Assembly: GCA_958405195.1 (NCBI GenBank)
Contig: CATYDM010000002.1
Location: 62,001 to 126,000, forward strand
Source: an uncultured Collinsella sp.
Lineage (GTDB): Bacteria > Actinomycetota > Coriobacteriia > Coriobacteriales > Coriobacteriaceae
Length of the DNA: 64,000 nt
Direction of reading: 5' to 3'
Positions 7,215-16,072 of the stretch are shown one piece after another (positions within the stretch are counted from its first letter, which is position 1; each line of letters begins with the position of its first letter). Under the pieces are notes generated by a model, which was not told the origin of the DNA, made no database searches, and worked only from the letters and a program-made list of their open reading frames with translations. A program made the position numbers and the translations under genes.

Positions 7215-8744
7215 CTAGTCCAGCTTGGTACCCGGTACTTGCGGCGCCTCTTTAATTAACGCATTGAGCTCGTTCAAAATGGAAACGGGCTGTCGATCGA
7301 CAGCGTCCAGATGAAGCGTGGCCACACGAATGGGTGGCTGATATTCAAGCGAGCCGATGAGCACAGGAGAACCCAGGAACCGCTCGATTTCGTCTGCGAG
7401 CTCGTCGATTGCCTCGGGGCCGAGCTCATCGAAAAGCGCCACGAACATTGGTCCCGTCGAGCGGAACAGGCGACCCTTGCCGCGCGAACAATCCATGAGG
7501 CAGGCGGCGCTTTCGGCGAGCACGCGGTCGCCTGCATCGAATCCAAAGCGGGCATTGACTTCGGCGATATCGTCGACCTTAATGGCAATAAAGCCTGCCT
7601 TGCGCGCCACGCGGCGCATCTCTCCAATAGCATTGACCAGCGCGTGGACATCGCCCAGGCCGGTCACGGAATCGGTCGTATCCGCTAGGCTTCGGTTGAT
7701 GATAATGCCCACATACATGTTGGGCTCGGTATCGGTGCCGTCCAAGCGGTAGCCCGTGCAGTCGCAAAGCGCGTACGCTCCGGTGGCATCCATCACGCGG
7801 TACTGCATGTAGTGGAAGTGCCACGTGCCGTTTATCACCATGTCGAGCTCGGCGCGTACGTTATCGCGGTCCTCGGGATGAACGCGGGCAAGCCACATAT
7901 CGACCGAGTTAAAAGGGTGCTGGGAGGGCAGGTCAAAATCGCGCACGGCGTTGACCGACCATTGCGATTCGCCCGTATCGAGGTTAAGGATGAACGGATA
8001 GCGCGTCTCGGAGCTCATGGAGATCGCTTGGAACACCCGGTCGTTGCAGGGAAGCTGATCGACGATTGGGCGTTGCGGCGCGTCATTGTCTTTCGGCTGC
8101 TGCACACGATGCATAAGCTTATAGCGATACATCTTGCGATCGGCATCCATCGTCATCTGGCGGCGCGTGTCGCCGGCAAGTGGATCGACGCGCGAGCAGC
8201 CAAAGCTAAAGCTGCCGATCATGGGCGCCTTGCCGCCTGAGCTCGCCTCGATCAGCCCGGCACGTACCTGCTCCAAGCGCTGCTCGAGTTCAGTCTCGTT
8301 TGCGGAGGGCGAGATAAGCACAAACTCGTCTCCACCGATGCGGAACAGCATCTCATCGTGCTCCATGGTTTCGGAGAGCGTGCGGCAGATGCTCAGAATA
8401 TAGCGATTGCCTTCGGCGTGGCCAAACCTATCATTGCAATGTTTTAGATGGTCGATGTCAATATAGGCGCAGGTGAAGGGGTCGCCTTTGTGCCAGAGTT
8501 GCTCGACGTGACGGTCGAGTCCGCTGCGGTTGCCCAAGTTGGTGAGCGGGTCGATATAGGCGTTGCTCTCAAGCAGCCGGCGCTCTTGTTGCAGGATGGC
8601 GTGCGTCTTTTGCAGTTGCTCGCCAACGGCGCGTAGCCCAGCGGGCAGCGCGGCAACATCGAGTTCGGCGGTCGAGATGCCATTCGCAAGCCGCTGAAGA
8701 TAGGCAATAATCGATTGCTCGCCCAGGCGATATGACTCGTTCAT
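7215..8744 (-). CDS. GGDEF diguanylate cyclase with PAS domain
   Basis: A 509-residue soluble signalling protein predicted to make c-di-GMP. An N-terminal helix (1-60) leads into a GGDEF domain (about 61-190) with DPLTNLGNR, metal-site FIDID-equivalent YIDID, and an intact GGDEF at 137-141; no RxxD inhibitory site is visible just upstream. A PAS-like domain follows (about 245-350, with WLARVHPEDRDNVRAELD), then a second, degenerate GGDEF-like domain (about 370-505) without the motif. The start at 8744 has an AAGGAGG site. It is a close paralogue of the next gene over its first 350 residues (both have the N-terminal LKHCND.FGH.EGNRYIL block), so the pair arose by tandem duplication. Confidence 0.9.
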   Translation of the reverse strand: MNESYRLGEQSIIAYLQRLANGISTAELDVAALPAGLRAVGEQLQKTHAILQQERRLLESNAYIDPLTNLGNRSGLDRHVEQLWHKGDPFTCAYIDIDHLKHCNDRFGHAEGNRYILSICRTLSETMEHDEMLFRIGGDEFVLISPSANETELEQRLEQVRAGLIEASSGGKAPMIGSFSFGCSRVDPLAGDTRRQMTMDADRKMYRYKLMHRVQQPKDNDAPQRPIVDQLPCNDRVFQAISMSSETRYPFILNLDTGESQWSVNAVRDFDLPSQHPFNSVDMWLARVHPEDRDNVRAELDMVINGTWHFHYMQYRVMDATGAYALCDCTGYRLDGTDTEPNMYVGIIINRSLADTTDSVTGLGDVHALVNAIGEMRRVARKAGFIAIKVDDIAEVNARFGFDAGDRVLAESAACLMDCSRGKGRLFRSTGPMFVALFDELGPEAIDELADEIERFLGSPVLIGSLEYQPPIRVATLHLDAVDRQPVSILNELNALIKEAPQVPGTKLD

Positions 8745-8781
8745 GATGGATAACCTCCTTGGGCGGAACAACGGTTTGTAT

Positions 8782-8814
8782 CATATCCCCAATTCGGTTT
8801 GAATTGGGGATATG
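8782..8814. terminator. Hairpin between the two c-di-GMP genes
   Basis: Perfect 14-bp arms, catatccccaattc (8782-8795) and gaattggggatatg (8801-8814), with a 5-base loop. It sits between the 3' end of the GGDEF-EAL gene and the start of the GGDEF gene on the minus strand, so the two may not be a simple operon. Confidence 0.7.
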
Positions 8815-8871
8815 AGTTAGCTAATGGAGACAAATGTCCCCTTCGACGGTGGCGTTTTGCGCGGGAGCGTA

Positions 8872-11589
8872 TCAGTTGTTATTGCCACCATCGAGCAATG
8901 CCTCAAAATCCTTCGCCGGCATGGGGCGGTAGTAGAGGAAGCCCTGAGCGTAGCGGGCGCCCATTTGTCGTAGCATGTCCGCCTGCTCATTTGTCTCGAC
9001 GCCTTCGACCTCGACGGGCAGATGGAGCGACTGCGCCATTTCGAGCATCGATGAAATGATCTGCGTGCTGCGACCTTGATCGCGGTCGGTGGGCACAAAT
9101 GCGCGGTCGAGCTTGATGACGTCGACGTTGACGTTCTTGAGCATCGCGAGCGTGGACTGGCCGGTGCCAAAATCGTCCATATAGGTCGAGAAGCCGCGGG
9201 TGTGCAGGTCGGCTGTCAGTTTGTCCACGGCTTCGGATTCTCCCGTATAAGCCGTCTCGGTGATCTCGATACGCATGAGCTCGGGCGGTAGGTTGTATTG
9301 GGCGGCGAGCGCCCCCATATGTTCGGCAACGTCGCAGGCAAGGATATCCACGCGCGACACATTAAGCGAGACCGGAACCACGCGAAGACCGCGATCGAGA
9401 CGCTCGCGCAGCCACGAGGCGACACCCTGCCAAATGTACTTGTCGAGCGTCACTACAAAGCCGCTTTCCTCGAGTGCGGGGATAAACGTTGCGGGCGAAA
9501 TGAGAGAGCCGTCCTTGTCAATCCAGCGGGTGAGTGCTTCGGCGCCAATAATCTCACCGGTTTCCATATCGACCTGGGGCTGCAAGTGGTACGTGATGCG
9601 GCCGTTTGAGAGCGCGTACTGGAACTCGGTCAGCGTGCGGTGGAACGCAATCTCGTGTTCATATTCTTCGGGGCGGAAAATAGCAATGCGCTCCTTGAAG
9701 TCGTTTTTGGCGCGCCGATTGGTAAACATGGCCTTTGCCTGCGCATCGATGGTGATCTCCTCATTGGAGTCGATGGGGTAAATGCCCATGGACGGCCAAA
9801 AACCTACGCCGTCATCATGCCTGGCTACGGCCTCGCGAACGCGGTTGTAGATTTGATGGACGGTGATGTGCTTAAAGGGGATGAGTACACAAAAGTCATC
9901 TTGGCCCCAGTACCCTGCGACGCCCATATCGGCATTCTCGATGTCCTTGAGAACCGTGCCCACATCGGCGAGCACACGATCGCCCTCGGCCTGGCCGTGC
10001 CATTCATTAAACAGGCGCATGTGACCCATGTCGACGGTGGCGATGCACCAGGTGCCGTCGCGCCTTGCCTCGAGAAATGCGTTGGCGCGCCGCATAAACT
10101 CGCTGGGTCGATAGAGGCCCGTGAGCGAGTCGATACGTTCGGCGATGGCGCTTTTGCGCTCCGCCTCGGGTATGGGGAGGCTGTCGTTGGGAACAAGCCC
10201 GCCGGCCGTGCGAAGGCGACGGTCGAGTTCGCCTAAAACGGCGGTCGCTTGATGGGTTAAGTGCTCGTAAAAGGCCGGGACGACAAGGCAGACGGGAGTA
10301 ATGGTGTCGCCTGCGATTTGGACAGGAGCGAAAACGGCCTCTTTAAGGTGGCGGGTCAGTTGCTCGAATGCCTCGTGGTCCAAATCGTTGCTGAGCACGA
10401 CGAACTGAACGCTTCGTGAACGGTAGACCCGGCTCCTGCCGCGGGTGATCGACAGCATGCGGCCTGCGTATTCGGCAAGCATGTTGTCGACCGCCTCGGC
10501 CCCGTAGAGCTCGTTGAGCTTTGTCGTGCCACGAACGCGCACCGCTATAAGCCCTGTCTCGCAACGATCGCGGCGGCAGGCATCGATAGCGTTGATCAGC
10601 ATACGCTGCGTTCCGAGGCCCGTAGCGGCGTCGACGGTCTCGGCGAGTGAGTGGTTGACGAGTTCGCCGACATAGAGCGAGGGGGCATTTCCGTCGCCGT
10701 CGATACGAAACCCGCGAGCGCGGCAGAGAACGTAGTCACCCGCGGCATTGCGCATGCGGTACTGCATGACGCGGCGGTGTTTGGAGCCGTTAAAGATCTG
10801 GTTGATGTCGTTGGCGTAGGCCTCGAGGTCATCGGGATGGACGCGCGTCTTCCAGAAATCGCGGCAGCTGTCTATGTGCTCCGAAGGAAGACCGAGATCG
10901 CGCAAGGCACCTTGCGACCAAAGGGTGCGGTCCTTGTCCAAGTTCTCGATAAAGAAATAACGGCCCTCGTTGAGCATCGAAAAGGCGTCAAAAATGCGAT
11001 CGCTTATTTCGAAGTCGTCGGCGTGGACTTGCGTGATATTGCGCCGATCGAGGTGCATGGCATGACGTAGCTTGTAGTCGTACATGCGATGGTCGGCATC
11101 GAGTGTCATGCGATTGGAGGCTTCGCCCAGGGCGGGGTCGGCGTGTGCCACTCCGTAGCTAAACGAGTGGGGCATCTCGGAATCGTTGTTTTTGAGCAGG
11201 ATCGTTCGGCAGTGTTCCAGACGTTCGGCGAGGTCGTCCTCGGTTGCAATCGTAGACAGGATGGCAAACTCGTCGCCTCCCAGACGAAATGCCGCCTCGT
11301 CTACTTTCATATACAGCTTAAGATAGAGGCTTACCTGCAAGATATAGCGGTTGCCCTCGTCATGGCCAAAGACGTCGTTGCAGTGCTTGAGATTGTCGAT
11401 ATCGATGAACGCCATGGTAACGGGGGCGTCCTGCTCCCAGAGCTCCTCGAGGGAACGGGCAAAGCCGCCACGGTTACCAAGCCCGGTAAGCTGGTCGGTA
11501 AAGGCAGTCCTGATCAGATCCTCCTGCCGCTTGAGAAGGTCGCGGACGGTCTTTTCGAGCTTCTCGGTGTAATTGCTGACAGTATCCAT
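8872..11589 (-). CDS. Composite GGDEF-PAS-GGDEF-EAL c-di-GMP enzyme
   Basis: A 905-residue cytoplasmic protein. Order: short coiled N-terminus; GGDEF domain with intact motif at 104-108 (FRLGGDEFAIL); PAS-like domain (about 215-320, FWKTRVHPDDLEAY); a GGDEF-like domain without motif (about 330-460); another GGDEF-like domain (about 480-620) with DSLTGLYRPSEF but no GGDEF; and a complete EAL domain (about 640-895). EAL catalytic features are all seen: GAEALTRW, SLNVSR, IEITE, YMDDFGTGQS, VIKLDRAF, EGVET. A working phosphodiesterase plus a possibly working N-terminal cyclase are predicted. It is paralogous to the neighbouring GGDEF gene; no membrane segment is visible, so the input is probably cytosolic. 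Confidence 0.92.
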   Translation of the reverse strand: MDTVSNYTEKLEKTVRDLLKRQEDLIRTAFTDQLTGLGNRGGFARSLEELWEQDAPVTMAFIDIDNLKHCNDVFGHDEGNRYILQVSLYLKLYMKVDEAAFRLGGDEFAILSTIATEDDLAERLEHCRTILLKNNDSEMPHSFSYGVAHADPALGEASNRMTLDADHRMYDYKLRHAMHLDRRNITQVHADDFEISDRIFDAFSMLNEGRYFFIENLDKDRTLWSQGALRDLGLPSEHIDSCRDFWKTRVHPDDLEAYANDINQIFNGSKHRRVMQYRMRNAAGDYVLCRARGFRIDGDGNAPSLYVGELVNHSLAETVDAATGLGTQRMLINAIDACRRDRCETGLIAVRVRGTTKLNELYGAEAVDNMLAEYAGRMLSITRGRSRVYRSRSVQFVVLSNDLDHEAFEQLTRHLKEAVFAPVQIAGDTITPVCLVVPAFYEHLTHQATAVLGELDRRLRTAGGLVPNDSLPIPEAERKSAIAERIDSLTGLYRPSEFMRRANAFLEARRDGTWCIATVDMGHMRLFNEWHGQAEGDRVLADVGTVLKDIENADMGVAGYWGQDDFCVLIPFKHITVHQIYNRVREAVARHDDGVGFWPSMGIYPIDSNEEITIDAQAKAMFTNRRAKNDFKERIAIFRPEEYEHEIAFHRTLTEFQYALSNGRITYHLQPQVDMETGEIIGAEALTRWIDKDGSLISPATFIPALEESGFVVTLDKYIWQGVASWLRERLDRGLRVVPVSLNVSRVDILACDVAEHMGALAAQYNLPPELMRIEITETAYTGESEAVDKLTADLHTRGFSTYMDDFGTGQSTLAMLKNVNVDVIKLDRAFVPTDRDQGRSTQIISSMLEMAQSLHLPVEVEGVETNEQADMLRQMGARYAQGFLYYRPMPAKDFEALLDGGNNN

Positions 11590-11913
11590 GTTCTAAGCGG
11601 CTTTCTGAAGTCGGGGCGGATTGCGTCGGGCGAGCTCGTTGTGTACACGCGTCGTTGCTCAGCGTTTTGCGTGTATCCAGGCCCCCGCCTTGCTGCGTTG
11701 TTGAGTTACTTTGCCGGCTAATGTTCGCTGTTGATAACTGCTGAGTAGTATAAACAACAGTACAAAATTATATAGGGGTGCACATGCTGTGGGTGGCTAT
11801 TATTCGACAAACGGCAGCGCGATGATGCGATGTTCGATAAAAATGCGACTGGGGCGGTATATGTTGATGGGTATACTTGTTCCGTTTAAATTTGCGGGGA
11901 CGGAGATGGTTGC
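11590..11913. other. Divergent intergenic promoter region
   Basis: 324 bases between the divergent GGDEF-EAL and patatin genes. The centre (about 11730-11785) is strongly AT-rich and must hold promoters for one or both genes; a tatact hexamer lies at about 11873. I see no gene, riboswitch or long repeat. Confidence 0.4.
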
Positions 11914-12783
11914 ATGACACAGCCAAATATGACGCGCACGGTGGGGCTTGCGCTCGAGGGAGGCGGCTACCGCGGTATGTATACGGCGGGCGTGCTCGAC
12001 GTTTGGATGGAGCACGGTTTGACCTGCGACCATATGGTGGGTGTCTCGGCGGGCGCGGCGTTTGGCTACAACTTTAAATCGCGCCAGATCGGCCGTGCCA
12101 TTCGCTATAACAAGGCCTATTGTGCCGATAAGCGCTATGCGGGTGTAGCAAGCTGGCTGCGGACCGGCGATATGTTCAATGCCGATTTTGCCTATCACGA
12201 GGTGCCTATCGAGCGCGATCCCATTGACTTGGAGGCGTATCGCGCCTGTCCCATGCGGTTTACGTGCGTGTGTACCGATATCGAGACGGGCAAGGCCGTC
12301 TACCACGACCTGCCCTATGGCGACGAGCGGGATATCGAGTGGATCCGGGCATCGTCGGCGATTCCTGTGGCGACGCGTCCCGTTGCTATTGACGGGCATA
12401 AGTATCTGGATGGTGGCGTGGCTGATTCTATTCCCAGTGCATGGCTGTTTGCGCAGGGGTATGACCGCAATATCGTGGTACTCACGCAGCCGGCGGGCTT
12501 TGTGAAGCAGCCCAACAGCGTGATGCCCATGCTGCGTCGCGTGTTCCGTCACTACCCGGAGTTTGTCGCAGCGCTTGAGCATCGGCATGAGGTTTACAAT
12601 GCCACGCTCGATGACCTGGCGCGTCGCGAGGCTGCCGGCGATATCTTTGTGGTGCGGCCGAGCGAATCGGTGAAGGTGCCGTCGCTATGCCGCGAGCCCG
12701 ATGAGCTCGAGCGCATCTACCAGATCGGCCGCCACGATGCGGAGGCGACTTTGCCGGCGTTGGGAGCGTATCTGGCGGGGTAG
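11914..12783 (+). CDS. Patatin-like phospholipase
   Basis: A 289-residue predicted serine lipid hydrolase of the bacterial patatin family (RssA/YjjU-type). The oxyanion loop EGGGYRGMYTAG (residues 15-26), nucleophile elbow GVSAG with Ser45, and the Asp of the catalytic dyad in DGGVADSIP (about residue 168) are present. There is no signal peptide, so it is presumably cytosolic or membrane-peripheral. The start is the ATG at 11914 after a GGAG-type site. It appears monocistronic and is followed directly by the triple tandem hairpin at 12806-12975. Confidence 0.92.
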   Translation: MTQPNMTRTVGLALEGGGYRGMYTAGVLDVWMEHGLTCDHMVGVSAGAAFGYNFKSRQIGRAIRYNKAYCADKRYAGVASWLRTGDMFNADFAYHEVPIERDPIDLEAYRACPMRFTCVCTDIETGKAVYHDLPYGDERDIEWIRASSAIPVATRPVAIDGHKYLDGGVADSIPSAWLFAQGYDRNIVVLTQPAGFVKQPNSVMPMLRRVFRHYPEFVAALEHRHEVYNATLDDLARREAAGDIFVVRPSESVKVPSLCREPDELERIYQIGRHDAEATLPALGAYLAG

Positions 12784-12805
12784 AGCAAGCTGCCATGGCC
12801 TCGGC

Positions 12806-12975
12806 GGAAAGCGCGTCCCAAAATCCGCACTCAGAACGGGTTGCAGTTTCCCAAACGGTGGGGTTTCGGAAAGTACGTCCCGGAATATGCGTTCAGACTG
12901 GGACGCAGTTTCCCGTTGAGCCTCTATATGGAAAGCGCATCCCAGAATGGACGTCCAAACTGGGATGCGCTTTCC
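12806..12975. repeat. Family D: three tandem 46-47 bp hairpins, 62-bp period
   Basis: Three successive imperfect palindromes at 12806-12852, 12868-12914 and 12930-12975. Each starts ggaaag(c/t)(g/a)c(g/a)tccc and ends with the near reverse complement (…gca/gcg-(g/c)tttcc). The third is the most perfect. The 15-16-bp spacers differ from one another. The arrangement resembles a BIME made of REP units, between a patatin gene and the convergent thiE gene. Confidence 0.85.
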
Positions 12976-13019
12976 GCTATTGAAGATATGAGGCTGCGGA
13001 GCAGCTGCTCGGCCTAGAC

Positions 13020-13715
13020 TTATGCCTGCTGCCAGGTGTCGACAAGCTCCTTGGCGGCGGCGTGGGGGTCATCGGCGCTGCAGACAGCGCTCACCACAAA
13101 GAAACCGTCGACGCCGGTGGCCTTGAGCTGCGGCAGATCGGCCGTCTTGACGCCGCCGCCCACCACGATGGGCACGGGGCTTGCCGCGTGGAGTGCGGCC
13201 AGGTCCTCAAAGCTCTTGGTGATGATGGAGCCATCGGCTGCGCGTCCGCAGTCGCGCTTGGTCTCGGTCTCGTGGAGCGGGCCGATGCCCAGGTAGTCGA
13301 CCAGGCTCATGTCGGCGGTCTTGACGTACTCGAGCATCTCCTCGCAGCGGGCCGAAAGGCCCACGATGGCATCGGGGCCCAGCAGCTTGCGGCAGGCCTC
13401 GACGGGAATATCGCTCTGGCCCACGTGCACGCCGTCGACAGCGATGCCCTGCTCGCGCGCGGCGAGTACGCAGTCCAGGCGGTCGTCGATCAGCAAGGCG
13501 ACCTGACCGGTCTTGCCGGCCTGTGCGATTGCCTGCGCGGCGTCGCCGGTCAGTGCAATGATCTCGCGGGCGCTTGCCACCTTGGAGCGCACCTGAATGC
13601 AGGTAAAGCCGGCGTCGAGCGCCTGGGCCACCACATCGCCCACGGGGCGCCCCAGCGTGTTTTCGGGGCCGAGTACCAGATAGGCCGAGATATCAAGGTT
13701 GTCGCGGATGCTCAT
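13020..13715 (-). CDS. thiE: Thiamine-phosphate synthase
   Basis: A 231-residue TIM-barrel enzyme that joins HMP-pyrophosphate and thiazole phosphate to give thiamine phosphate. Typical features: YLVLGPENTLGRP near the start, CIQVRSK (diphosphate contact), ALLIDDRLDCVLA, GVHVGQSDIPVEACRKLLG (the family's VHLGQxD), YLGIGPLHETETK, and PIVVGGG followed by GVDGFFVVSAVCSADDP. It is the last gene of the riboswitch-controlled thi operon and overlaps the upstream thiamine-binding gene by four bases. Confidence 0.95.
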   Translation of the reverse strand: MSIRDNLDISAYLVLGPENTLGRPVGDVVAQALDAGFTCIQVRSKVASAREIIALTGDAAQAIAQAGKTGQVALLIDDRLDCVLAAREQGIAVDGVHVGQSDIPVEACRKLLGPDAIVGLSARCEEMLEYVKTADMSLVDYLGIGPLHETETKRDCGRAADGSIITKSFEDLAALHAASPVPIVVGGGVKTADLPQLKATGVDGFFVVSAVCSADDPHAAAKELVDTWQQA

Positions 13716-14053
13716 CGTGCTTCCTCCTGCTTTTTGATCTGCGCTTCCATGCGCTCGAGTTTGCCGGTCATGGTGTCGGTAAATCCGGGACGAATATCGG
13801 CTTTGAGCACGACTTCGGTGCGGATTCCCTTGCTCGCCAACACAAAGGTTGCGTCGCGTACGACCTGCATGACCTCGTCCCAGTCGCCCTCGATCTCGGT
13901 GAACATCGAGGTGGTGCGGTTGGGAAGGCCGCTCTCGCGAATAACACGCACGACCTCGGCGACCTCGGCGGATAGTTCATCGCCGGTGCCGCACGGGGCG
14001 ATGGCCACGGCGACGAGCGTGTTCATGCCGGTATTGGTTGCGGGATCGGACAT
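13712..14053 (-). CDS. MTH1187/YkoF-family thiamine-binding protein
   Basis: A 113-residue protein of the MTH1187 (UPF0045)/thiamine-binding family, small ferredoxin-like proteins thought to bind thiamine or HMP. Family features are VAIAPCGTGDELSAEVAEVVRVIRESG, TSMFTEIEGDWDEVMQVV and the conserved LKADIRPGF. It sits between thiM and thiE with a 4-base overlap on the thiE side and 3-base spacing on the thiM side, which supports translational coupling and a thiamine-salvage role. Confidence 0.9.
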   Translation of the reverse strand: MSDPATNTGMNTLVAVAIAPCGTGDELSAEVAEVVRVIRESGLPNRTTSMFTEIEGDWDEVMQVVRDATFVLASKGIRTEVVLKADIRPGFTDTMTGKLERMEAQIKKQEEAR

Positions 14054-14056
14054 GGC

Positions 14057-14896
14057 CTATGCCTCCTCGAGCTCGAGTTGGTTATCGGCAATGTCCTGGG
14101 CGGTTGCGCGGTAGAGCTCGTCGATAAAGGCGACCTTAAAGCTTGCCGGGGCATCGGCGACGGCGGCGGCACGCGTGCCGGCCACGTTGTAAGCGGCGGT
14201 GCCGCAGACGGCTGCCGTAAACGGGTCGGCGGCACAGGCGTACACGGCCAGCACGCCGCCCTGCGAGCAGCCGCAGCCGGTGATCTTGGACATGAGCGAG
14301 CTGCCGCCGTGGGACTTGGCCACGGTCGTGCCGTCGGTGATCAGGTCGACCTCGCCCGAGACCACTACGGCGCCGCCGGTGTAGCGGGCGAGCGCCACGG
14401 CGGCATCGCGGGCGGCGTCGACCGTGTCGGTGGTATCGACACCGCGCACGCGGCTCAGATCGGCCGCCTCGCCCTCAAGACCCCACAGGCCGGCGAGTGC
14501 GATGATCTCGGAGGCGTTGCCGCGTACGATGGCGGGCTTGTACTGCTTGAGCTCGTTTACCAGCTGGGTGCGCAGGCTACCGATGCCCAGACCCACCGGA
14601 TCGAGCACCCAGGGCTTGCCGGCGTCATGTGCCGCCTTGGCCGCGCGGGGAATCGTCTGCTCGTAGATGGGGAAGAGCGTGCCCATGTTGAGATAGATGG
14701 CGCCGCCGCCGGCAACGAGCGCCTCGCCCTCGTCGGGCAGATAGACCATGGCGGCCGAACCGCCCACGGCGAGCTGCGCATTGGCGACAAAGTCGATCGT
14801 CACCGTGTTGGTGATGGAGCCGGCCATCGGATTGGTGGCGCGAATCTCCTCCACGGTCTTGACCATTTGTTGCTTAAGCTGTTCCGAATCAATCAC
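14057..14896 (-). CDS. thiM: Hydroxyethylthiazole kinase
   Basis: Ribokinase-fold enzyme that phosphorylates the thiazole alcohol for thiamine salvage. The 279-residue product from a GTG start at 14896 has an AAGGAGG site 8 bases upstream; a longer open frame to 15010 would run through the terminator and riboswitch and is not used. Motifs: SITNTVTIDFVANAQLAVGG, DEGEALV, PWVLDPVGLG, RGNASEIIALAG, VVVSGEVDLITDG, and the anion-hole/catalytic GGSSLMSKITGCGCSQGG (the GxGC with Cys). It is the first gene of the thi operon; no pyrimidine kinase gene (thiD) is in the window. Confidence 0.95.
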   Translation of the reverse strand: MIDSEQLKQQMVKTVEEIRATNPMAGSITNTVTIDFVANAQLAVGGSAAMVYLPDEGEALVAGGGAIYLNMGTLFPIYEQTIPRAAKAAHDAGKPWVLDPVGLGIGSLRTQLVNELKQYKPAIVRGNASEIIALAGLWGLEGEAADLSRVRGVDTTDTVDAARDAAVALARYTGGAVVVSGEVDLITDGTTVAKSHGGSSLMSKITGCGCSQGGVLAVYACAADPFTAAVCGTAAYNVAGTRAAAVADAPASFKVAFIDELYRATAQDIADNQLELEEA

Positions 14897-14922
14897 TGCA
14901 CATGCCTCCTTGGCATAGAAAA

Positions 14923-14948
14923 GGGGCGCTGTGCATAGACAGCGCCCC
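14923..14948 (-). terminator. Rho-independent terminator of the thi riboswitch
   Basis: Ten-bp perfect stem ggggcgctgt / acagcgcccc with a 6-base loop, followed on the minus strand by tttt. It lies between the TPP aptamer and the thiM ribosome site, the usual place for the expression platform of an attenuating riboswitch. Confidence 0.85.
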
Positions 14949-14958
14949 TGTAAAGGCG

Positions 14959-15055
14959 GCATGCTTCCTACGCCAGCATTAACTGACAGGTTCAAAGGAT
15001 TGGGCCCCATGCCCTCTCAGCCTTGTGGTTTGCACCGCCGGCACTCCCGCATCGA
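14959..15055 (-). promoter_or_regulatory. TPP riboswitch (THI element)
   Basis: Read on the minus strand, the region carries the conserved aptamer blocks: ggctgagag (15012-15021 area), ctttgaacctg and the 3' gctggcgtaggaag block, closed by a short P1 pairing gatgc/gcat. It directly precedes a terminator hairpin and thiM, so high TPP is expected to stop transcription of thiM-thiE. Confidence 0.92.
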
Positions 15056-15079
15056 ATCTGTTGTTCCCTATACTAGCGC

Positions 15080-15114
15080 ACCTGCCAAAAAGGGACAGGT
15101 TTATTTTGGCAGGT
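15080..15114. repeat. Family A palindromic element, copy 3
   Basis: 11-bp perfect arms acctgccaaaa / ttttggcaggt around agggacaggttta-type centre. The inner 33 bases are identical to the reverse complement of copy 5 at 57128-57164, 42 kb away. It sits just upstream of the riboswitch (minus strand) and of the HAD gene (plus strand), unlike the other copies, which lie at gene 3' ends. Confidence 0.9.
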
Positions 15115-15153
15115 CGTTACAATAGGTAGGACCGATACGAAAATGGGGGCCTT

Positions 15154-16062
15154 ATGATCAAACTTGTGCTGACCGATATGGACGATACGCTGATTCCAGC
15201 CGGGCATGACGGAGCCAGTGACTACGCCATCGAGGGCATTCATGCCATGCAGACGGCGGGTCTGCACTTTGGCCCGGTTTCGGGTCGCCAGCCGTCCGCG
15301 ATGGGTTGGATGTTCAAAAATCGTTCCGAGTGTTTTTCGACTGGCGCGTTCTGTAACGGCCAGGTGATGTTTGTCGACGGCGAGGTTGTTGCCTCCCGTG
15401 CGAGCGACAACGGTGCCCTCATGCGTCTTGCCGACTATCTTGAGCAAGAGACCGACGATACCTATCTGAAGGTCTATAGCCTGGGCGATGACTTTTGGGA
15501 CAACGATGCCTATTGCGTGACGAGTGATCCCGAGCGCGTTCGTCGCGCCATGGAGTCGGGCGGCAACGCATGGCTCAAAGGCGAAGAGGCCCCGTGCCGT
15601 TCCGTCGTCGATGACGCGCCGGTGTTTAAGGCGAATATTTGGAGTGCCCGTTCGCGTGAGGAGCTCGCGGAGCTACGCGAGCGCGTTGCCGCTGAGGTGC
15701 CGGAACTCTCGCTTGTGTTTCCCAACAACCGAGTGCGCCTGTTCGACATCCTTCCGGCTGGTTGGGACAAGGGCTGCGCTGCGCTGGAGCTGGCGCGCGC
15801 TTTGGACCTGACGCCCGACGAGGTGGCCGTATTCGGCGATTCCGATAACGACCTGCCCATGATCGATGCCGTTCCCAACTCCGTTGCAGTCGCCAATGCC
15901 AACGAGGCCGTCACGGCTGCCGCGCGCTGGCATATCGGCGCTGCGGCAGACGATGCGGTCGCCGGGGCTCTGCATCAGATTGCCGCCTGCACCGCGACGG
16001 GGGAGATGCCACCGTTTATGCGTCAGATGGACGCGGCGGGTCTTGGCATCACGAACGTCTAG
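15154..16062 (+). CDS. HAD-superfamily Cof-type sugar/nucleotide phosphatase
   Basis: A 302-residue HAD hydrolase of the Cof (type IIB) subfamily, probably acting on sugar phosphates or FMN-like substrates. HAD motif I VLTDMDDTL (Asp nucleophile and acid/base Asp, residues about 6-10), motif II around GPVSGRQPSA, motif III Lys in WDKGCAAL, and motif IV VFGDSDNDLPMI are intact, with a large C2-type cap domain between. Start ATG at 15154 after a GGGGG-rich site. The LysR gene follows 10 bases downstream, so the two are likely co-transcribed. Confidence 0.9.
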   Translation: MIKLVLTDMDDTLIPAGHDGASDYAIEGIHAMQTAGLHFGPVSGRQPSAMGWMFKNRSECFSTGAFCNGQVMFVDGEVVASRASDNGALMRLADYLEQETDDTYLKVYSLGDDFWDNDAYCVTSDPERVRRAMESGGNAWLKGEEAPCRSVVDDAPVFKANIWSARSREELAELRERVAAEVPELSLVFPNNRVRLFDILPAGWDKGCAALELARALDLTPDEVAVFGDSDNDLPMIDAVPNSVAVANANEAVTAAARWHIGAAADDAVAGALHQIAACTATGEMPPFMRQMDAAGLGITNV

Positions 16063-16072
16063 GGAGAAAGCC

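Noticed and set aside
13062..14114. 350-residue plus-strand open frame over thiE and its neighbour
   Set aside because: Antisense to thiE and the thiamine-binding gene; no recognisable domain.
14897..15010. 38-residue N-terminal extension of thiM
   Set aside because: It would translate the terminator and aptamer of the TPP riboswitch; the GTG at 14896 has the ribosome site.
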